Shown: positions 36,142 through 45,557, counted from the first letter of the stretch. The stretch is DNA of 64,000 nucleotides from Pseudoramibacter sp. (GCF_022484225.1 NZ_JAKVLT010000001.1:62001-126000), one strand, 5' to 3'. Made by a program: numbers and translations. The notes: generated from the sequence alone by a model not told the origin.

Positions 36142-37611
36142 TTATTGTTCAATCTGGTCAAAGGCTTCTTCCAAAGCGAGGGAAAGGCTCGGAATGGGAT
36201 GGACAATGCGTTCTAAGTCCATGGTCGTCCCTTCCATGATCATCAGCGCCTGTACCTGGGCGATGAATTCGCAGGCGTTTTCGCCGATGATGTGCACGCC
36301 TAAAATTTCGTGATACTTCCCGTCCACGATCACCTTGACAAAGCCCTGTTTGTTGCTGCTGAAAAGCGAGCCCGGCTCATCGCCGAGGGGCGCCAGACCC
36401 ACCCGGATGTCTTCGTGTTCGATGGACGCTTCCTGGGTGGTGAGGCCGACGCTGGCCACTTCCGGGAAAGTGTGAATGAAATGGGGCATCTGGTAGACGT
36501 CCAGCATCTGCCGCGGACGTCCCTGATCTTCCGCCACCAGATTCTCGATTAAGGTCTTGGCCTGAATCCGCCCTTCGTACGCCATTTCACACTGCCCGGT
36601 AACGCTGCCCACGGCGTACACGTTCTTAAGAGAGGTCCGGTAAAAATTATCGGTGACAATGAACCCGTCATCGATGTCCAGGCGCAGCGGACTTAAGCCC
36701 GACAAATTGCCTTTGTAGAACGTCGGCACGTAAATGGTCGACGAAATCACCGTGTGTTCGGTTTTGGGATGGCTACCGGCCTTTTCAGACGCCGCAAAAG
36801 CGTCTGCAGACGCCAGCTCAATGTGGGTCATCTTCAGGGAATCTTTGTAAATGTCCACGGGACGCATCTTGAGATAAATCTTTGTCCCCCGGCGCTTCAT
36901 CTGTTCTTCGAGGCGCCCGACGATCTGAGCATCGAGATGCTTGAGCACCGAGCTGCTGTCGGTCACAATCGACACACGGCTGCCCAGGGTCTGGAAAAGG
37001 GAGGCCACTTCGCAGGCTCTGACCCCGTCTCCCAAAATCGTCATTTCTTCTGGGATTTGATTAAATTGATAAATGGCATCATCTTCAACCACTTCGGTAT
37101 AATGCTTGAGGGTTTCCCGTTCCTGAGCCTTGAGCCCTGTGGCAACGATGAGGCGCTTCCAGGTCAGGCGCACCAGATTGCCGTCTTCTTCCTTGACGTC
37201 GATCATCCCGTTGGGCAGGGGCCGTCCGGCACCGGCGAAGAAATAGACGCCGGCATCCTCGATCTGCTTGCGCAGTTTGGCGGCTTCCTGATGCATCACT
37301 TCTTCTTTTTCGAGAATCAGGCGGTGCATATCCAGAGAAACCTTGCCGACGACAATGCCTTTATGGGCACGGTAGCGCATGCAGTGGCGGATAAACCGGG
37401 CGTTTTCATGATAAAATCCCGCCGGAATGGCTTCGCTTAAATAGCGCCCGCCAAATTCTCCGGCGATGAGGGCCGTCCGGTAGCCGGCACGTCCTGCTTC
37501 AATGGCCGCAGTAATCCCGACAATGCCGCCGCCTAAGACGATGACGTCAAAGTTTCTCGGCACATCTGTCATATGATCTTTTAACTGATCTGATAATTGG
37601 GTTTCTATCAT
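36142..37611 (-). CDS. Dihydrolipoamide dehydrogenase-like flavoprotein without redox disulfide
   Basis: 489 residues with the fold of E3 (lipoamide dehydrogenase): FAD loop [18 protein letters not shown], a second nucleotide loop [15 protein letters not shown] and the dimerisation domain [15 protein letters not shown]. Where E3 has GGTCLNxGCIPSK, this protein has [12 protein letters not shown] (about 54-65), so both redox cysteines are gone. Where E3 ends HxHPTLSE, this has HPIPSLSL, so the active-site His and Glu are Ile and Leu. The FAD-binding Asp in the AxGD motif is Ser (YAVGSVTG). It cannot reoxidise lipoamide by the known mechanism. Its ATG overlaps the E2-like stop (ATGA). Confidence 0.9.
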   Translation of the reverse strand: MIETQLSDQLKDHMTDVPRNFDVIVLGGGIVGITAAIEAGRAGYRTALIAGEFGGRYLSEAIPAGFYHENARFIRHCMRYRAHKGIVVGKVSLDMHRLILEKEEVMHQEAAKLRKQIEDAGVYFFAGAGRPLPNGMIDVKEEDGNLVRLTWKRLIVATGLKAQERETLKHYTEVVEDDAIYQFNQIPEEMTILGDGVRACEVASLFQTLGSRVSIVTDSSSVLKHLDAQIVGRLEEQMKRRGTKIYLKMRPVDIYKDSLKMTHIELASADAFAASEKAGSHPKTEHTVISSTIYVPTFYKGNLSGLSPLRLDIDDGFIVTDNFYRTSLKNVYAVGSVTGQCEMAYEGRIQAKTLIENLVAEDQGRPRQMLDVYQMPHFIHTFPEVASVGLTTQEASIEHEDIRVGLAPLGDEPGSLFSSNKQGFVKVIVDGKYHEILGVHIIGENACEFIAQVQALMIMEGTTMDLERIVHPIPSLSLALEEAFDQIEQ

Positions 37612-39242
37612 TTTCCTCCCCCTGCTTCCATTTGAAAGAGCGTATCCGGATTTTCCAAAAATGTCTTCAGCGTGTTCAAGAAGGCCACCGATGCCGCGAC
37701 ATTGGAAGTGCCCCGCTTCTGGGAAAGGGTCAGGGGCACAGTGTAATGAATGCCGCCCATCTGCATTTCCCTGCGCACGCCGCCGACCGCCAAAATCGGC
37801 GCCCGCTGCTTGTCGCAGATATAATTCAGGCCAATGCCCTGGCCTAAGGCCATGACGTGGAGCCCGATCCCTTCACCGGGAACGGCCGCCTGATCTTCTT
37901 CCACAGCCTGAATCAGAGCGCGGCGCTTGACCGCGACTTCTTTCGGCGTCGGACGATCGCTCATTTCAAATCCAGGCGTACAGATCAGTCCTTTGCGTTC
38001 GCTCAGGGTCATCAGGGCAATTTCCGTGCCGCCGGCGCTGACTTTCGGATGCAGCGAAAGTGAACGGGCCGCCGCCGCCACGATGTGGTCCACCAGATCT
38101 ACATCGTCGCCGCTGGCGGTTTCGACCTGGGCCCAGCAGTAATCGTGAATCCGCGTGACGTCCACCATCACCACCAGAGAAAACGGACCGAGGGCCAGCG
38201 CATCGTCTGGATCTTCCTGGCCGGCCTTCGCGTAGGGATCCGGCTTGTCGCCTTCCGGCATCGCCTGTTCGGCCTTCGCCGACGCTTCGATCACTTCCCG
38301 CTTGGGGCGTTCCGGTTCACTGCTTTTAGGCGCAGCGGTCATGTTTTTCTGAATGGTCCGGAAAATCCGCGCCGCGACCGGATCATGGGTTACCGCGTCT
38401 GCGCCCTTCGGCGACTGTGTCGTCTGAACCGGCTCCGGCGCTGCTTTAACTTCTGTTTTTTCGGGTTCTGATTGAGCGGCCTCAGGCTTAGGGGCATCTG
38501 CCGGTTTCTCAGGTGAAACGGCCTTCGCTCTTGAAGGCCCTTTTGCTTTCTGATCCGCGCCGTCTTCTCCGTGGGCCTTGAGCCACTGTCTGACGTCGTA
38601 GCGCACGATGCGGCCGTTGGGGCCGCTGCCAGGCGCCAGCTCTTTGAGGTCGACATGGTGTTCTTCCGCGAGAGCTCTGGCCAACGGGGTCACGCTCAAA
38701 AAATGTTCGGCATCGGAATCGAGATCTTCCAGATGAAAGACTTCTGACACCTTCGGCGATGTTTTGGGAGACGCAGAGCTCTGCTGTGCTTTCGGATTCT
38801 GCGCTTCATCAGGTCCTGTTTCTTTTTCTTTTGCTTTATCTTTGTCTTCAGACTGAGGCGCAGTTTCTTCGGCTGTTTCAGGTTCAGCGGCCTGTTCTGC
38901 CACATCTTCGGATGCTTCAGTCTTATCATCTTTTTCAGGCTTTATGGTCGGCTCTTCCGGCTGATCCAGGGTTTCCTGAACTTCCTGACGGCGGCCGTTC
39001 TGGGCCCGTTTTTCAAAAATCTTTTTCTTTTCCAGAAAAACATCGATGTCATGTTCTGTGATTCTCCGTTCTCTGCCGATTTCGGAGAGTTCCTGAAGAT
39101 CCACGCCTTTTTCTGCCGCGTAGCGCCGCGCGGCCGGCGTCGCGGGCAGCACCTGGCCGCCCTGTTTGTTCTGGCGGACGTGGCCGCCTAAATTTCTGAG
39201 CGACAAACGGTCACTTGTCACCTTTGGCCTGCGGTCGTCCAT
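37608..39242 (-). CDS. E2-like scaffold protein: two subunit-binding domains, no lipoyl domain
   Basis: 544 residues. It opens with a peripheral-subunit-binding domain (about 31-72, LPATPAARRYAAEKGVDLQE), followed by a Glu/Pro/Lys-rich linker and a second such domain (about 181-224, VTPLARALAEEHHVDLKELA...GPNGRIVRYDV). After another linker comes an acyltransferase-like domain (about 300-540). No lipoyl domain with its DK(A/V) lysine exists anywhere. The catalytic DHRxxDG of E2 is replaced by QKRGTSN in LTLSQKRGTSNVAASVAFLN. The linker resembles normal E2 hinges. The ATG at 39242 overlaps the E1beta stop by one base. Role: assembly platform, by inference. Confidence 0.88.
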   Translation of the reverse strand: MDDRRPKVTSDRLSLRNLGGHVRQNKQGGQVLPATPAARRYAAEKGVDLQELSEIGRERRITEHDIDVFLEKKKIFEKRAQNGRRQEVQETLDQPEEPTIKPEKDDKTEASEDVAEQAAEPETAEETAPQSEDKDKAKEKETGPDEAQNPKAQQSSASPKTSPKVSEVFHLEDLDSDAEHFLSVTPLARALAEEHHVDLKELAPGSGPNGRIVRYDVRQWLKAHGEDGADQKAKGPSRAKAVSPEKPADAPKPEAAQSEPEKTEVKAAPEPVQTTQSPKGADAVTHDPVAARIFRTIQKNMTAAPKSSEPERPKREVIEASAKAEQAMPEGDKPDPYAKAGQEDPDDALALGPFSLVVMVDVTRIHDYCWAQVETASGDDVDLVDHIVAAAARSLSLHPKVSAGGTEIALMTLSERKGLICTPGFEMSDRPTPKEVAVKRRALIQAVEEDQAAVPGEGIGLHVMALGQGIGLNYICDKQRAPILAVGGVRREMQMGGIHYTVPLTLSQKRGTSNVAASVAFLNTLKTFLENPDTLFQMEAGGGK

Positions 39243-40234
39243 CAATCGACCCCCAGGAGATCATAGACGGACTGAATGACGTCTTCGGCCTTCGGGGTCA
39301 TCACATCTTCCAGCCCTTTGCTGTAAGGCATCGGCACATCGAGGCCGCACAGTCTGAAAATCGGCGCTTCGAGATAATCGAAGACCTGGCTTTCCGCAAC
39401 GGAAGCCGAAATTTCCGCCCCCATGCCGCCGGTTTTGTTTTCATCGTGCACGATGAGCAGGTGTCCGGTTTTCTTCACAGACTGGAAAATCGGGTCCATG
39501 TCCAGAGGCGACAAGGTCATCGGGTTGATGACTTCGGCACGCACCCCGTCCTGATCCAAAACGACGGCCGCTTCCAGCACGGAAACCAGTGCCGCGCCCC
39601 AGGCCACGATGGTGACGCTGCCGCCCTTGCGTTCGGTATAGGATTTGCCAAGGGGCAGAATATAGCTGTCTTCAACAGGGACCTGGGACTTGATGTTCAA
39701 AAGATCCCGGTTGACAAGAAAGACCACCGGATTGTCGTCGCGGATGGCGGCTTTGAGCAGGCCCTTGCCCTGAGCTGCATTGGACGGTTCGACCACTTTG
39801 AGTCCCGAAATATGGGCAAAAAGATTTTCCAGCGCCTGACCGTTCTGGGGCCAGTCGCCGCCGCCGATGGGCACAATGACGGTCATGGGCACCTTTTCTT
39901 TGCCTCTGGACCAGTAGAAAGGTCTGGCCGCTCCGTGGACGAGTTCGCCAAAAGCCAGAAGCGCCTGATCCATTGAAGCCAGTTCAACCACCGGACGGAG
40001 GCCGGTCATAGCGGCTCCGGCAGCGGTCCCGATGACGGCCTGTTCCGATGACGGCGTGTCCATCAGCTGATCTTCGCCAAATTGTTCTTCAAGCCCAAGG
40101 GTAATGCCGAGGCTGCCGCCGTTTTTGCGGACATCCTGTCCCATGACCACAACCAGCGGATCTGCTTTCATTTCTTCCTGCAGTGCCTGGCGCATTGCTT
40201 CTTTGAAAGATAATTCTTTAATTTCCACGTTCAA
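39242..40234 (-). CDS. 2-oxoacid dehydrogenase E1 beta-like subunit
   Basis: 330 residues, full length for the beta subunit of heterotetrameric E1. GQDVRKNGGSLGITLGL, MDTPSSEQAVIGTAAGAAMTG and IVHDENKTGGMGAEI are family features. Glu64 in SSEQ, which contacts the thiamine aminopyrimidine, is kept. The His of the usual AQHSQSLE, needed in acyl transfer to lipoate, is Asn here (PQNGQALE, about 129-136), and the RYM segment is FYW. So cofactor activation may persist while lipoyl transfer is impaired. It lies 9 bases after E1alpha. Confidence 0.9.
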   Translation of the reverse strand: MNVEIKELSFKEAMRQALQEEMKADPLVVVMGQDVRKNGGSLGITLGLEEQFGEDQLMDTPSSEQAVIGTAAGAAMTGLRPVVELASMDQALLAFGELVHGAARPFYWSRGKEKVPMTVIVPIGGGDWPQNGQALENLFAHISGLKVVEPSNAAQGKGLLKAAIRDDNPVVFLVNRDLLNIKSQVPVEDSYILPLGKSYTERKGGSVTIVAWGAALVSVLEAAVVLDQDGVRAEVINPMTLSPLDMDPIFQSVKKTGHLLIVHDENKTGGMGAEISASVAESQVFDYLEAPIFRLCGLDVPMPYSKGLEDVMTPKAEDVIQSVYDLLGVD

Positions 40235-40243
40235 GCCTCCTTA

Positions 40244-41206
40244 TTATTTCGCATAGACCGGTGTCAGCGCATCGTTCATCGACGGATCAGAGGCGTTTTC
40301 CGCGTAATCCAGGGCGTCCTTGACGCTCCGCGTTGCATTTTCCTTGAGCTGTTCCAGCACGGCCTGATCCATTTGATAGTCCTGAATCAAAGTTGTTGTA
40401 AAGAGGTTGATGGGATCGTGCTGCTGCCAGATCTTCTGTTCGTCGACACTGCGGTAGAGCTGAAGATCATTGGTATCGTAACCGCAGAGACGGTAGGTCT
40501 GCGCTTCGACGACAAAGGGTCCTTCGCCGTCTGCGGTTTTCGCTCTCGCCTTGGTGACGGCGCTGTGAACCGCGATCACGTCGTTGCCGTCGACCGTCAC
40601 CGCCGGGATGCCGTAGCTCGCCGCCAGCGCCGCAACGGACTTCGGTGCGAAATGATGTTCAATCGCCGTGGCGCCGCTGAAGAAATTATTTTCGATCACA
40701 AAAATAACGGGGAGTTTCCAAAGTGCAGCCAGGTTCAAAGATTCGCCAAACAGACCTTCATCCAGTGTTCCGTCCCCGCCAAAGCAGAGCACCACCTGAC
40801 CCGTTTTCTTTTTCTGCTGTGTGAGCGCCGCCCCGCAGGCAATGGGATATGCCGCGCCCGGCGCCGGACTGGTGCCTAAATTATGCACTGAGACATCAGA
40901 CAAATGAGCCGACCCGGACAAGCCGCCGTTGATGCCCGATTCCTTGCCCATGACTTCTGCCATCATCCCCTTGATTTCCATGCCGGAGGCGATGGCCTGG
41001 GCGTGGTTTCTGAAGCTCATCACGATCTCGTCATCCTGGTTCATGGCCATGCAGGCGCCTACCGCCGTCGCTTCCTGACCGATCGATAAATGGGAAACGC
41101 CGTTGATTTTTTCCGAAACACTTGACGACTTCAAAGTCTCTTCAAAAAAGCGCGCCTGATACATACGATAATACATCGTTGCCAGCAATTCTTCTGTATA
41201 CTTCAT
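40244..41206 (-). CDS. 2-oxoacid dehydrogenase E1 alpha-like subunit
   Basis: 320 residues, similar in length to acetoin or pyruvate dehydrogenase E1 alpha. The thiamine diphosphate/Mg motif is complete: GGDG (143-146) through ENN (172-174). Several active-site positions differ: THRGHGH of relatives is SFRNHAQ (64-70), the GANGIVGGG strand is GTSPAPGAA, and the phosphorylation-loop YRGH is LCGYDTND, so the His that binds substrate/lipoate is Tyr243. GGAGG precedes the ATG. It follows ispD by 29 bases. Confidence 0.9.
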   Translation of the reverse strand: MKYTEELLATMYYRMYQARFFEETLKSSSVSEKINGVSHLSIGQEATAVGACMAMNQDDEIVMSFRNHAQAIASGMEIKGMMAEVMGKESGINGGLSGSAHLSDVSVHNLGTSPAPGAAYPIACGAALTQQKKKTGQVVLCFGGDGTLDEGLFGESLNLAALWKLPVIFVIENNFFSGATAIEHHFAPKSVAALAASYGIPAVTVDGNDVIAVHSAVTKARAKTADGEGPFVVEAQTYRLCGYDTNDLQLYRSVDEQKIWQQHDPINLFTTTLIQDYQMDQAVLEQLKENATRSVKDALDYAENASDPSMNDALTPVYAK

Positions 41207-41235
41207 ATTGAACGACCTCCACTATTTGTACTGGT

Positions 41236-42006
41236 TCATGAGTTAAAAAAAGATATCAACCCGTCGACGACTTTTAAATCCTCTGCGGTTGTAATTTTAA
41301 TGTTTTGATACGCTCCGGGAACGATGGCCACCGGCTGCCCCATGCTTTCCACAAGGGCGGCGTCATCCGTCGCTTCCAGATGCCTGTCGGCAGCCCGCTG
41401 ATACGCCTCTAAAATCAAATGATAGTCAAACGCCTGGGGCGTCTGGATTTCATACAGGGTGCTGCGGTCAAGGGTGCGGTCAACTTCAAGCCCTCCCGGT
41501 TCATCCGGAATCGCCCTCACTGATTTAATGGTGTTTTTAGCCGGAACCGCTGCGATGGCCGCCCGATGGCGCACCGCACTTTCGATGCAGTCCAGAATCA
41601 GCTGATTCTGGATCAGCGGCCGCGCGCCGTCGTGAATCAGCACGACACCGCACCGGGGATCGACGCCCTTAAGTCCATTGTACACCGAAGCGCTCCGGGT
41701 TTCACCCCCAGGCACCATTTTTATCGGATGATCAAAGGCATAGGGCGAAAAAATCTCCCGCTGAAAAGTTGATTTTTCATCGGGATGCAAGACGACGACG
41801 ATCTCATCCACTGCATCACACCGGTCAAAGGCGCGTATGGTCCAATACAAAACAGGCGCGCCCTTGAGCTTCATAAACTGCTTGTTGATTTTCGCCCCCA
41901 TGCGCCGCCCACGGCCGGCAGCGGGAATGACCGCCGAAACAAAGGGCTTCCCTTCCGATGGCTTAAATTTCAATCGCCGCCATCCTTTCTCCAAGGGCGC
42001 CGTCAT
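41236..42006 (-). CDS. ispD: 2-C-methyl-D-erythritol 4-phosphate cytidylyltransferase
   Basis: Third step of the MEP isoprenoid pathway, forming CDP-methylerythritol. The nucleotide-binding signature is VIPAAGRGRRMGAKINKQF, with LIHDGARPLI, EIQTPQAF and TDDAALVE further on. The ATG at 42006 gives 256 residues and overlaps tsaE by 44 bases; a TTG at 41973, behind AAAGGA, would give 245 residues and a smaller overlap and may be the true start. Co-transcribed with tsaE and the dehydrogenase-like genes. Confidence 0.95.
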   Translation of the reverse strand: MTAPLEKGWRRLKFKPSEGKPFVSAVIPAAGRGRRMGAKINKQFMKLKGAPVLYWTIRAFDRCDAVDEIVVVLHPDEKSTFQREIFSPYAFDHPIKMVPGGETRSASVYNGLKGVDPRCGVVLIHDGARPLIQNQLILDCIESAVRHRAAIAAVPAKNTIKSVRAIPDEPGGLEVDRTLDRSTLYEIQTPQAFDYHLILEAYQRAADRHLEATDDAALVESMGQPVAIVPGAYQNIKITTAEDLKVVDGLISFFNS

Positions 42007-42436
42007 CAGCTGTCAGGGCGATGCGCCGGGCCTGTTCGCTTTCGCCGTCCACTCGGCGCAGATCCAGACGAAGGATCGGCTCAAGGCCTTCTTCTTCTAA
42101 TAGATCAGGCCACTCACACAATATCAGGTGATCTTCATCGAGATACTCTTCAAAGCCGATTTCCTGAAGTTCTTCATAACTTTCCAATCGATATAAATCG
42201 GCGTGAATGACTTCCCCTTCCGGGCCGTATTCGTGAATCAGGGCAAAGGTCGGGCTGGTGACTTCCGCCTCAATGCCCAGGCCTTCCACAATGCCCTGGG
42301 TCAGTTTCGTCTTGCCCGCGCCTAAATCGCCGGTGAGATAAATGAGGCCGGCTTCACCCGCCAGCCCCTGGCCAATTTTTCGGCCAAGGGTCAGCGTTTG
42401 TTCCGGCGAGGTACTCGTCCAATATTTTTTCATCAT
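41963..42436 (-). CDS. tsaE: tRNA threonylcarbamoyladenosine biosynthesis ATPase TsaE
   Basis: 157 residues. The Walker A loop is LTGDLGAGKTKLTQGI, with SPTFALIHEY and HADLYRLESYEEL typical of TsaE, and a Walker B-like ILCEW. It is the ATPase that works with TsaB/TsaD to place t6A at position 37 of ANN-decoding tRNAs. The partners are not in the window. Its ATG overlaps the aminotransferase stop by one base. Confidence 0.95.
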   Translation of the reverse strand: MMKKYWTSTSPEQTLTLGRKIGQGLAGEAGLIYLTGDLGAGKTKLTQGIVEGLGIEAEVTSPTFALIHEYGPEGEVIHADLYRLESYEELQEIGFEEYLDEDHLILCEWPDLLEEEGLEPILRLDLRRVDGESEQARRIALTADDGALGERMAAIEI

Positions 42437-43653
42437 TATTCCTGAATGTAATGGGCCATGAAATGGCGCAGCCGTTCGATGGTTTCTTTCAGCAGCATCG
42501 GGCTCGGCAGGAACACGATTCTAAAGTGATCCGGTTCCGGCCAGTTAAAGCCGGTGCCCTGAACGATGAGAATCTTTTCCTGTTTCAAGAGGTCGACGGC
42601 AAACTGAACATCGTCGGTGATGTTGAAGGACGGCGTGTCGATCTTGACAAAGGCGTACATGGCCCCGGCCGGTTTGACGCAGGACAGCCCCGGAATGGAA
42701 TTAATGCCTTCGTAGATGATGTTGCGCTGTTCGTAGAGTCTTCCGCCCGGCGCGATGAGGGCCTGGATGCTCTGATAACCGCCCAATGACGTCTGGATGG
42801 CGTACTGAGCCGGCACATTGGCGCAGAGGCGCATGGTGGACAGAATGTGGATACCTTCGATGTAGTCTTTGGCGCATTCTTTGTTGCCCGACAGCATCAT
42901 CCAGCCGACTCTGAATCCCGGCACCCGGTGGCTCTTGGACAGACCGTTGAGGGTGACGACGAGGACTTCGTCCGTAAGGCTTGCCATATGGGTGTAGGGC
43001 AGATTGTCATAAATAATGTGGTCGTAAATTTCGTCGGAGAAAATGATCAGCCCGTTTTCTTCGGCGATTTTCACGATGCCTTCGAGAATTTCCTTCGGGT
43101 AAACTGAGCCCGTGGGGTTGTTGGGATTGATGACGACGATGGCTTTGGTGTTGTGGTTTACCTTGGCGCGGATGTCGTCTAAATCCGGGTACCAGTTGCT
43201 CTTTTCATCGCAAAGATAATGCACGGCCTTGCCGCCGGCCAGAGTCGCCGCCGCAGTCCACAGCGGGTAGTCCGGCATCGGGATCAGCACTTCGTCCCCG
43301 TCGTTGAGCAGGGCCGACATGCAGAAGCTCACCAGTTCGCTGGAACCGTTGCCGATGTAAATATCGTCTTCATCCACCCCCATAATGCCCTGGGTCTGGT
43401 AGTACTGCACAATGGCTTTGCGCGCCTGGAAGAGCCCCTGGGAGTTGCAGTAGGCTTCCGAATCTTTCAAGTGCAGACGGACGTCGCGGATGACTTCGTC
43501 CGGAGCGTTCATTTCAAAATGCGGCGGATTGCCCGTATTCAGCTGAATGACATCAATGCCTTCCCGCTGCATGCGGTCCGCTTCCGCTACCACGGGTCCG
43601 CGGATGTCATAACACACGTTGTCCAATTTGTGAGACTTGTAAAACTGTTTCAT
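42436..43653 (-). CDS. Aminotransferase class I, AlaA-like
   Basis: About 405 residues of the PLP-dependent aspartate-aminotransferase fold. Seen: LNTGNPP, GNGSSELV, INPNNPTGSVY, SDEIYDHI and the PLP lysine in LNGLSKSHRVPGFRVGW, with the substrate-binding Arg in FRIVFLPS. The strongest resemblance is to AlaA (glutamate-pyruvate aminotransferase). The ATG at 43653 is taken as start; a TTG at 43665 directly abuts the GAGG site and is less likely. It heads the operon with tsaE and ispD. Confidence 0.9.
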   Translation of the reverse strand: MKQFYKSHKLDNVCYDIRGPVVAEADRMQREGIDVIQLNTGNPPHFEMNAPDEVIRDVRLHLKDSEAYCNSQGLFQARKAIVQYYQTQGIMGVDEDDIYIGNGSSELVSFCMSALLNDGDEVLIPMPDYPLWTAAATLAGGKAVHYLCDEKSNWYPDLDDIRAKVNHNTKAIVVINPNNPTGSVYPKEILEGIVKIAEENGLIIFSDEIYDHIIYDNLPYTHMASLTDEVLVVTLNGLSKSHRVPGFRVGWMMLSGNKECAKDYIEGIHILSTMRLCANVPAQYAIQTSLGGYQSIQALIAPGGRLYEQRNIIYEGINSIPGLSCVKPAGAMYAFVKIDTPSFNITDDVQFAVDLLKQEKILIVQGTGFNWPEPDHFRIVFLPSPMLLKETIERLRHFMAHYIQE

Positions 43654-43692
43654 AATATTTCCCAACCTCTTTCTATTTTCTATATGGTGTCA

Positions 43693-43977
43693 TTATTTAA
43701 TGGTTTTGCCATCGAGAATGCGCTGAATAACGGTTCTGTAACCTGTGCCGTGCTTTAAGCATTTGTTGACCCGGCTGATCGTCGCCGAGCTTGCGCCGGT
43801 CTGTTTTTCAACGTCGATAAAAGTCTTGCCTTCTGCCAGAAGAACGGCGATCATCAGCCTGTGGGACATATCTTCGATTTCTTTAATCGTACACATGTCG
43901 TCGAGAAGGGCGTCGCATTCTTCCGGTGTCTGTAGGGATAAAAGTGCGCGTGTCAACACATCACGTTCTTTTTCCAT
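43693..43977 (-). CDS. TrpR-like protein YerC/YecD
   Basis: 94 residues of the Trp-repressor-like helix-turn-helix superfamily found in Firmicutes (YerC). The signature is IEDMSHRLMIAVLLAEGKTFIDVEKQTGASSATISRVNKCLKHG. The regulon is not established. It lies 40 bases upstream of the aminotransferase on the same strand; a TATAAT near 44030 with a weak -35 may drive it. Confidence 0.9.
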   Translation of the reverse strand: MEKERDVLTRALLSLQTPEECDALLDDMCTIKEIEDMSHRLMIAVLLAEGKTFIDVEKQTGASSATISRVNKCLKHGTGYRTVIQRILDGKTIK

Positions 43978-44111
43978 GAAATTACCTCTGTTTCTAGCGT
44001 ATCCGCTTGCTACATAAAATTATTATTATTATAACACTTTACTGTCGCAAGTTAAACCACCCTCATTTGATTTCTTCGTGAAACTCCCGTGCTTCTATCG
44101 TGCTTCTATGG

Positions 44112-44117
44112 TATAAT
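44112..44117 (+). promoter_or_regulatory. Probable -10 box of cysS
   Basis: TATAAT 34 bases before the cysS start. No good -35 is present at 17 bases; the sequence CGTGCTTCTAT occurs twice in tandem just upstream (44087-44109). No T-box leader was found. Confidence 0.45.
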
Positions 44118-44150
44118 TGATACGATTTTAGTAGAAAAAGGAGAATCCCT

Positions 44151-45557
44151 ATGCAATTATACAACACGATGACGCACCGCAAGGAAACCTTTGTGCCCAT
44201 CGAGCCTGGGAAAGTCAGGATGTATTCCTGCGGTCCCACCGTTTATAATTATTTTCACATCGGCAACGCCAGACCTTTTATCGTCTTTGACGTGCTGCGC
44301 CGTTTTCTCGAATACATCGGCTACGACGTCACCTTCGTCCAGAATTTTACGGACGTCGATGACAAAATCATCAACCGCGCCCACGAAGAAAACTGCACGG
44401 CCAAGGAAATCGCCGACAAATACATCGCCGAATACTTCAAAGATGCAGACGCCCTGGGCATTCACCGCGCCTCTGTGCATCCCCGGGTTTCAGACACCAT
44501 TCCCGAAATCATCGACATGGTAAAAACCCTCGTCGACAAAGGCTTTGCCTACAATGTGGACGGCAATGTCTATTACCGGGTTGAAAAATTCCCGCGCTAC
44601 GGCTGCCTGTCCGGCCAGAACATCGAAGACCTCGAAGCCGGCGCCAGAATCGACGTCAACGACGAAAAAGAAAGTCCGCTGGATTTCGCTGTCTGGAAAA
44701 AGGCGAAGCCCGGCGAACCCTATTGGGACAGTCCCTGGGGCAAGGGCCGTCCGGGATGGCACATCGAATGCTCAGCCATGAGCCGCAAGTTCTTGGGCAA
44801 GACCATCGACATCCACGGCGGCGGCCAGGATTTAATCTTCCCCCATCACGAAAATGAAATCGCCCAGTCCGAAGGCGCCAACGGCTGCACCTTCGCCCAT
44901 TACTGGGTCCACAACGGCTACATCAACATCAACAACGAAAAAATGTCCAAATCCAAGGGCAATTTCTTCACCGTTCGGGACATCGCCAAAAAATACGACC
45001 TCGAAGTGGTGCGCATGTTCATGCTCATGGCCCACTACAGAAGTCCGGTGAACTTCTCGGACGACCTTTTGAACCAGGCGAAAAACGCCCTGGAACGCCT
45101 CTACACCGCGAAATTCCAGATGCAGTATCTGCTGACCCGCTGCGAAGACAAGGCCCAGAGCGAAGATGAAAAGGCGTGGTGCGATCACCTCTCCGCCTAC
45201 AACCAGCGCTTTATCGACGCCATGAACGACGATTTAAACACGGCCGACGCCATTTCCGCCATGTTTGAACTGGTGCGCGACGCCAATTCCACCCTGAACG
45301 AAAATTCTGCCAAGGCTTCTGTAGAAGCGGCCCTCAAACTTTTCAACCAGCTTTCTGAAGTGCTGGGCCTGGCGACCAAAAACAAAGAAGAAAAAGAAGG
45401 CAGCCTCGAAGACGAAATCGAAGCCCTGATCGCAAAACGCCAGGCGGCGAGAAAAGCCAAAGACTTCGCCACAGCGGATGCCATCCGCGACGATCTGGCC
45501 AAACGGGGCATTGTCCTCGAAGATACCCGGGACGGCGTCAAATGGCACAAAGCATGA
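44151..45557 (+). CDS. cysS: Cysteinyl-tRNA synthetase
   Basis: 468 residues, full length. HIGH-type motif [16 protein letters not shown] with the zinc-binding Cys in [28 protein letters not shown] with further zinc ligands, [10 protein letters not shown], and KMSKSKGN as the second signature. AAAGGAG precedes the ATG. It overlaps the following mini-ribonuclease gene by 16 bases, an order common in Firmicutes. Confidence 0.98.
   Translation: MQLYNTMTHRKETFVPIEPGKVRMYSCGPTVYNYFHIGNARPFIVFDVLRRFLEYIGYDVTFVQNFTDVDDKIINRAHEENCTAKEIADKYIAEYFKDADALGIHRASVHPRVSDTIPEIIDMVKTLVDKGFAYNVDGNVYYRVEKFPRYGCLSGQNIEDLEAGARIDVNDEKESPLDFAVWKKAKPGEPYWDSPWGKGRPGWHIECSAMSRKFLGKTIDIHGGGQDLIFPHHENEIAQSEGANGCTFAHYWVHNGYININNEKMSKSKGNFFTVRDIAKKYDLEVVRMFMLMAHYRSPVNFSDDLLNQAKNALERLYTAKFQMQYLLTRCEDKAQSEDEKAWCDHLSAYNQRFIDAMNDDLNTADAISAMFELVRDANSTLNENSAKASVEAALKLFNQLSEVLGLATKNKEEKEGSLEDEIEALIAKRQAARKAKDFATADAIRDDLAKRGIVLEDTRDGVKWHKA

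Noticed and set aside
37632..38471. Plus-strand frames opposite the E2-like gene
   Set aside because: Shadows caused by the GC-rich, Glu/Ala/Pro-rich linker codons of the real gene.
37608..39242. A hidden lipoyl domain in the E2-like protein
   Set aside because: No DKA/DKV lysine hairpin or flanking beta pattern was found in the N-terminal region or in the linkers.
44000..44150. T-box leader before cysS
   Set aside because: No AGGGTGG-type T-box sequence or specifier hairpin; the gap is too short.
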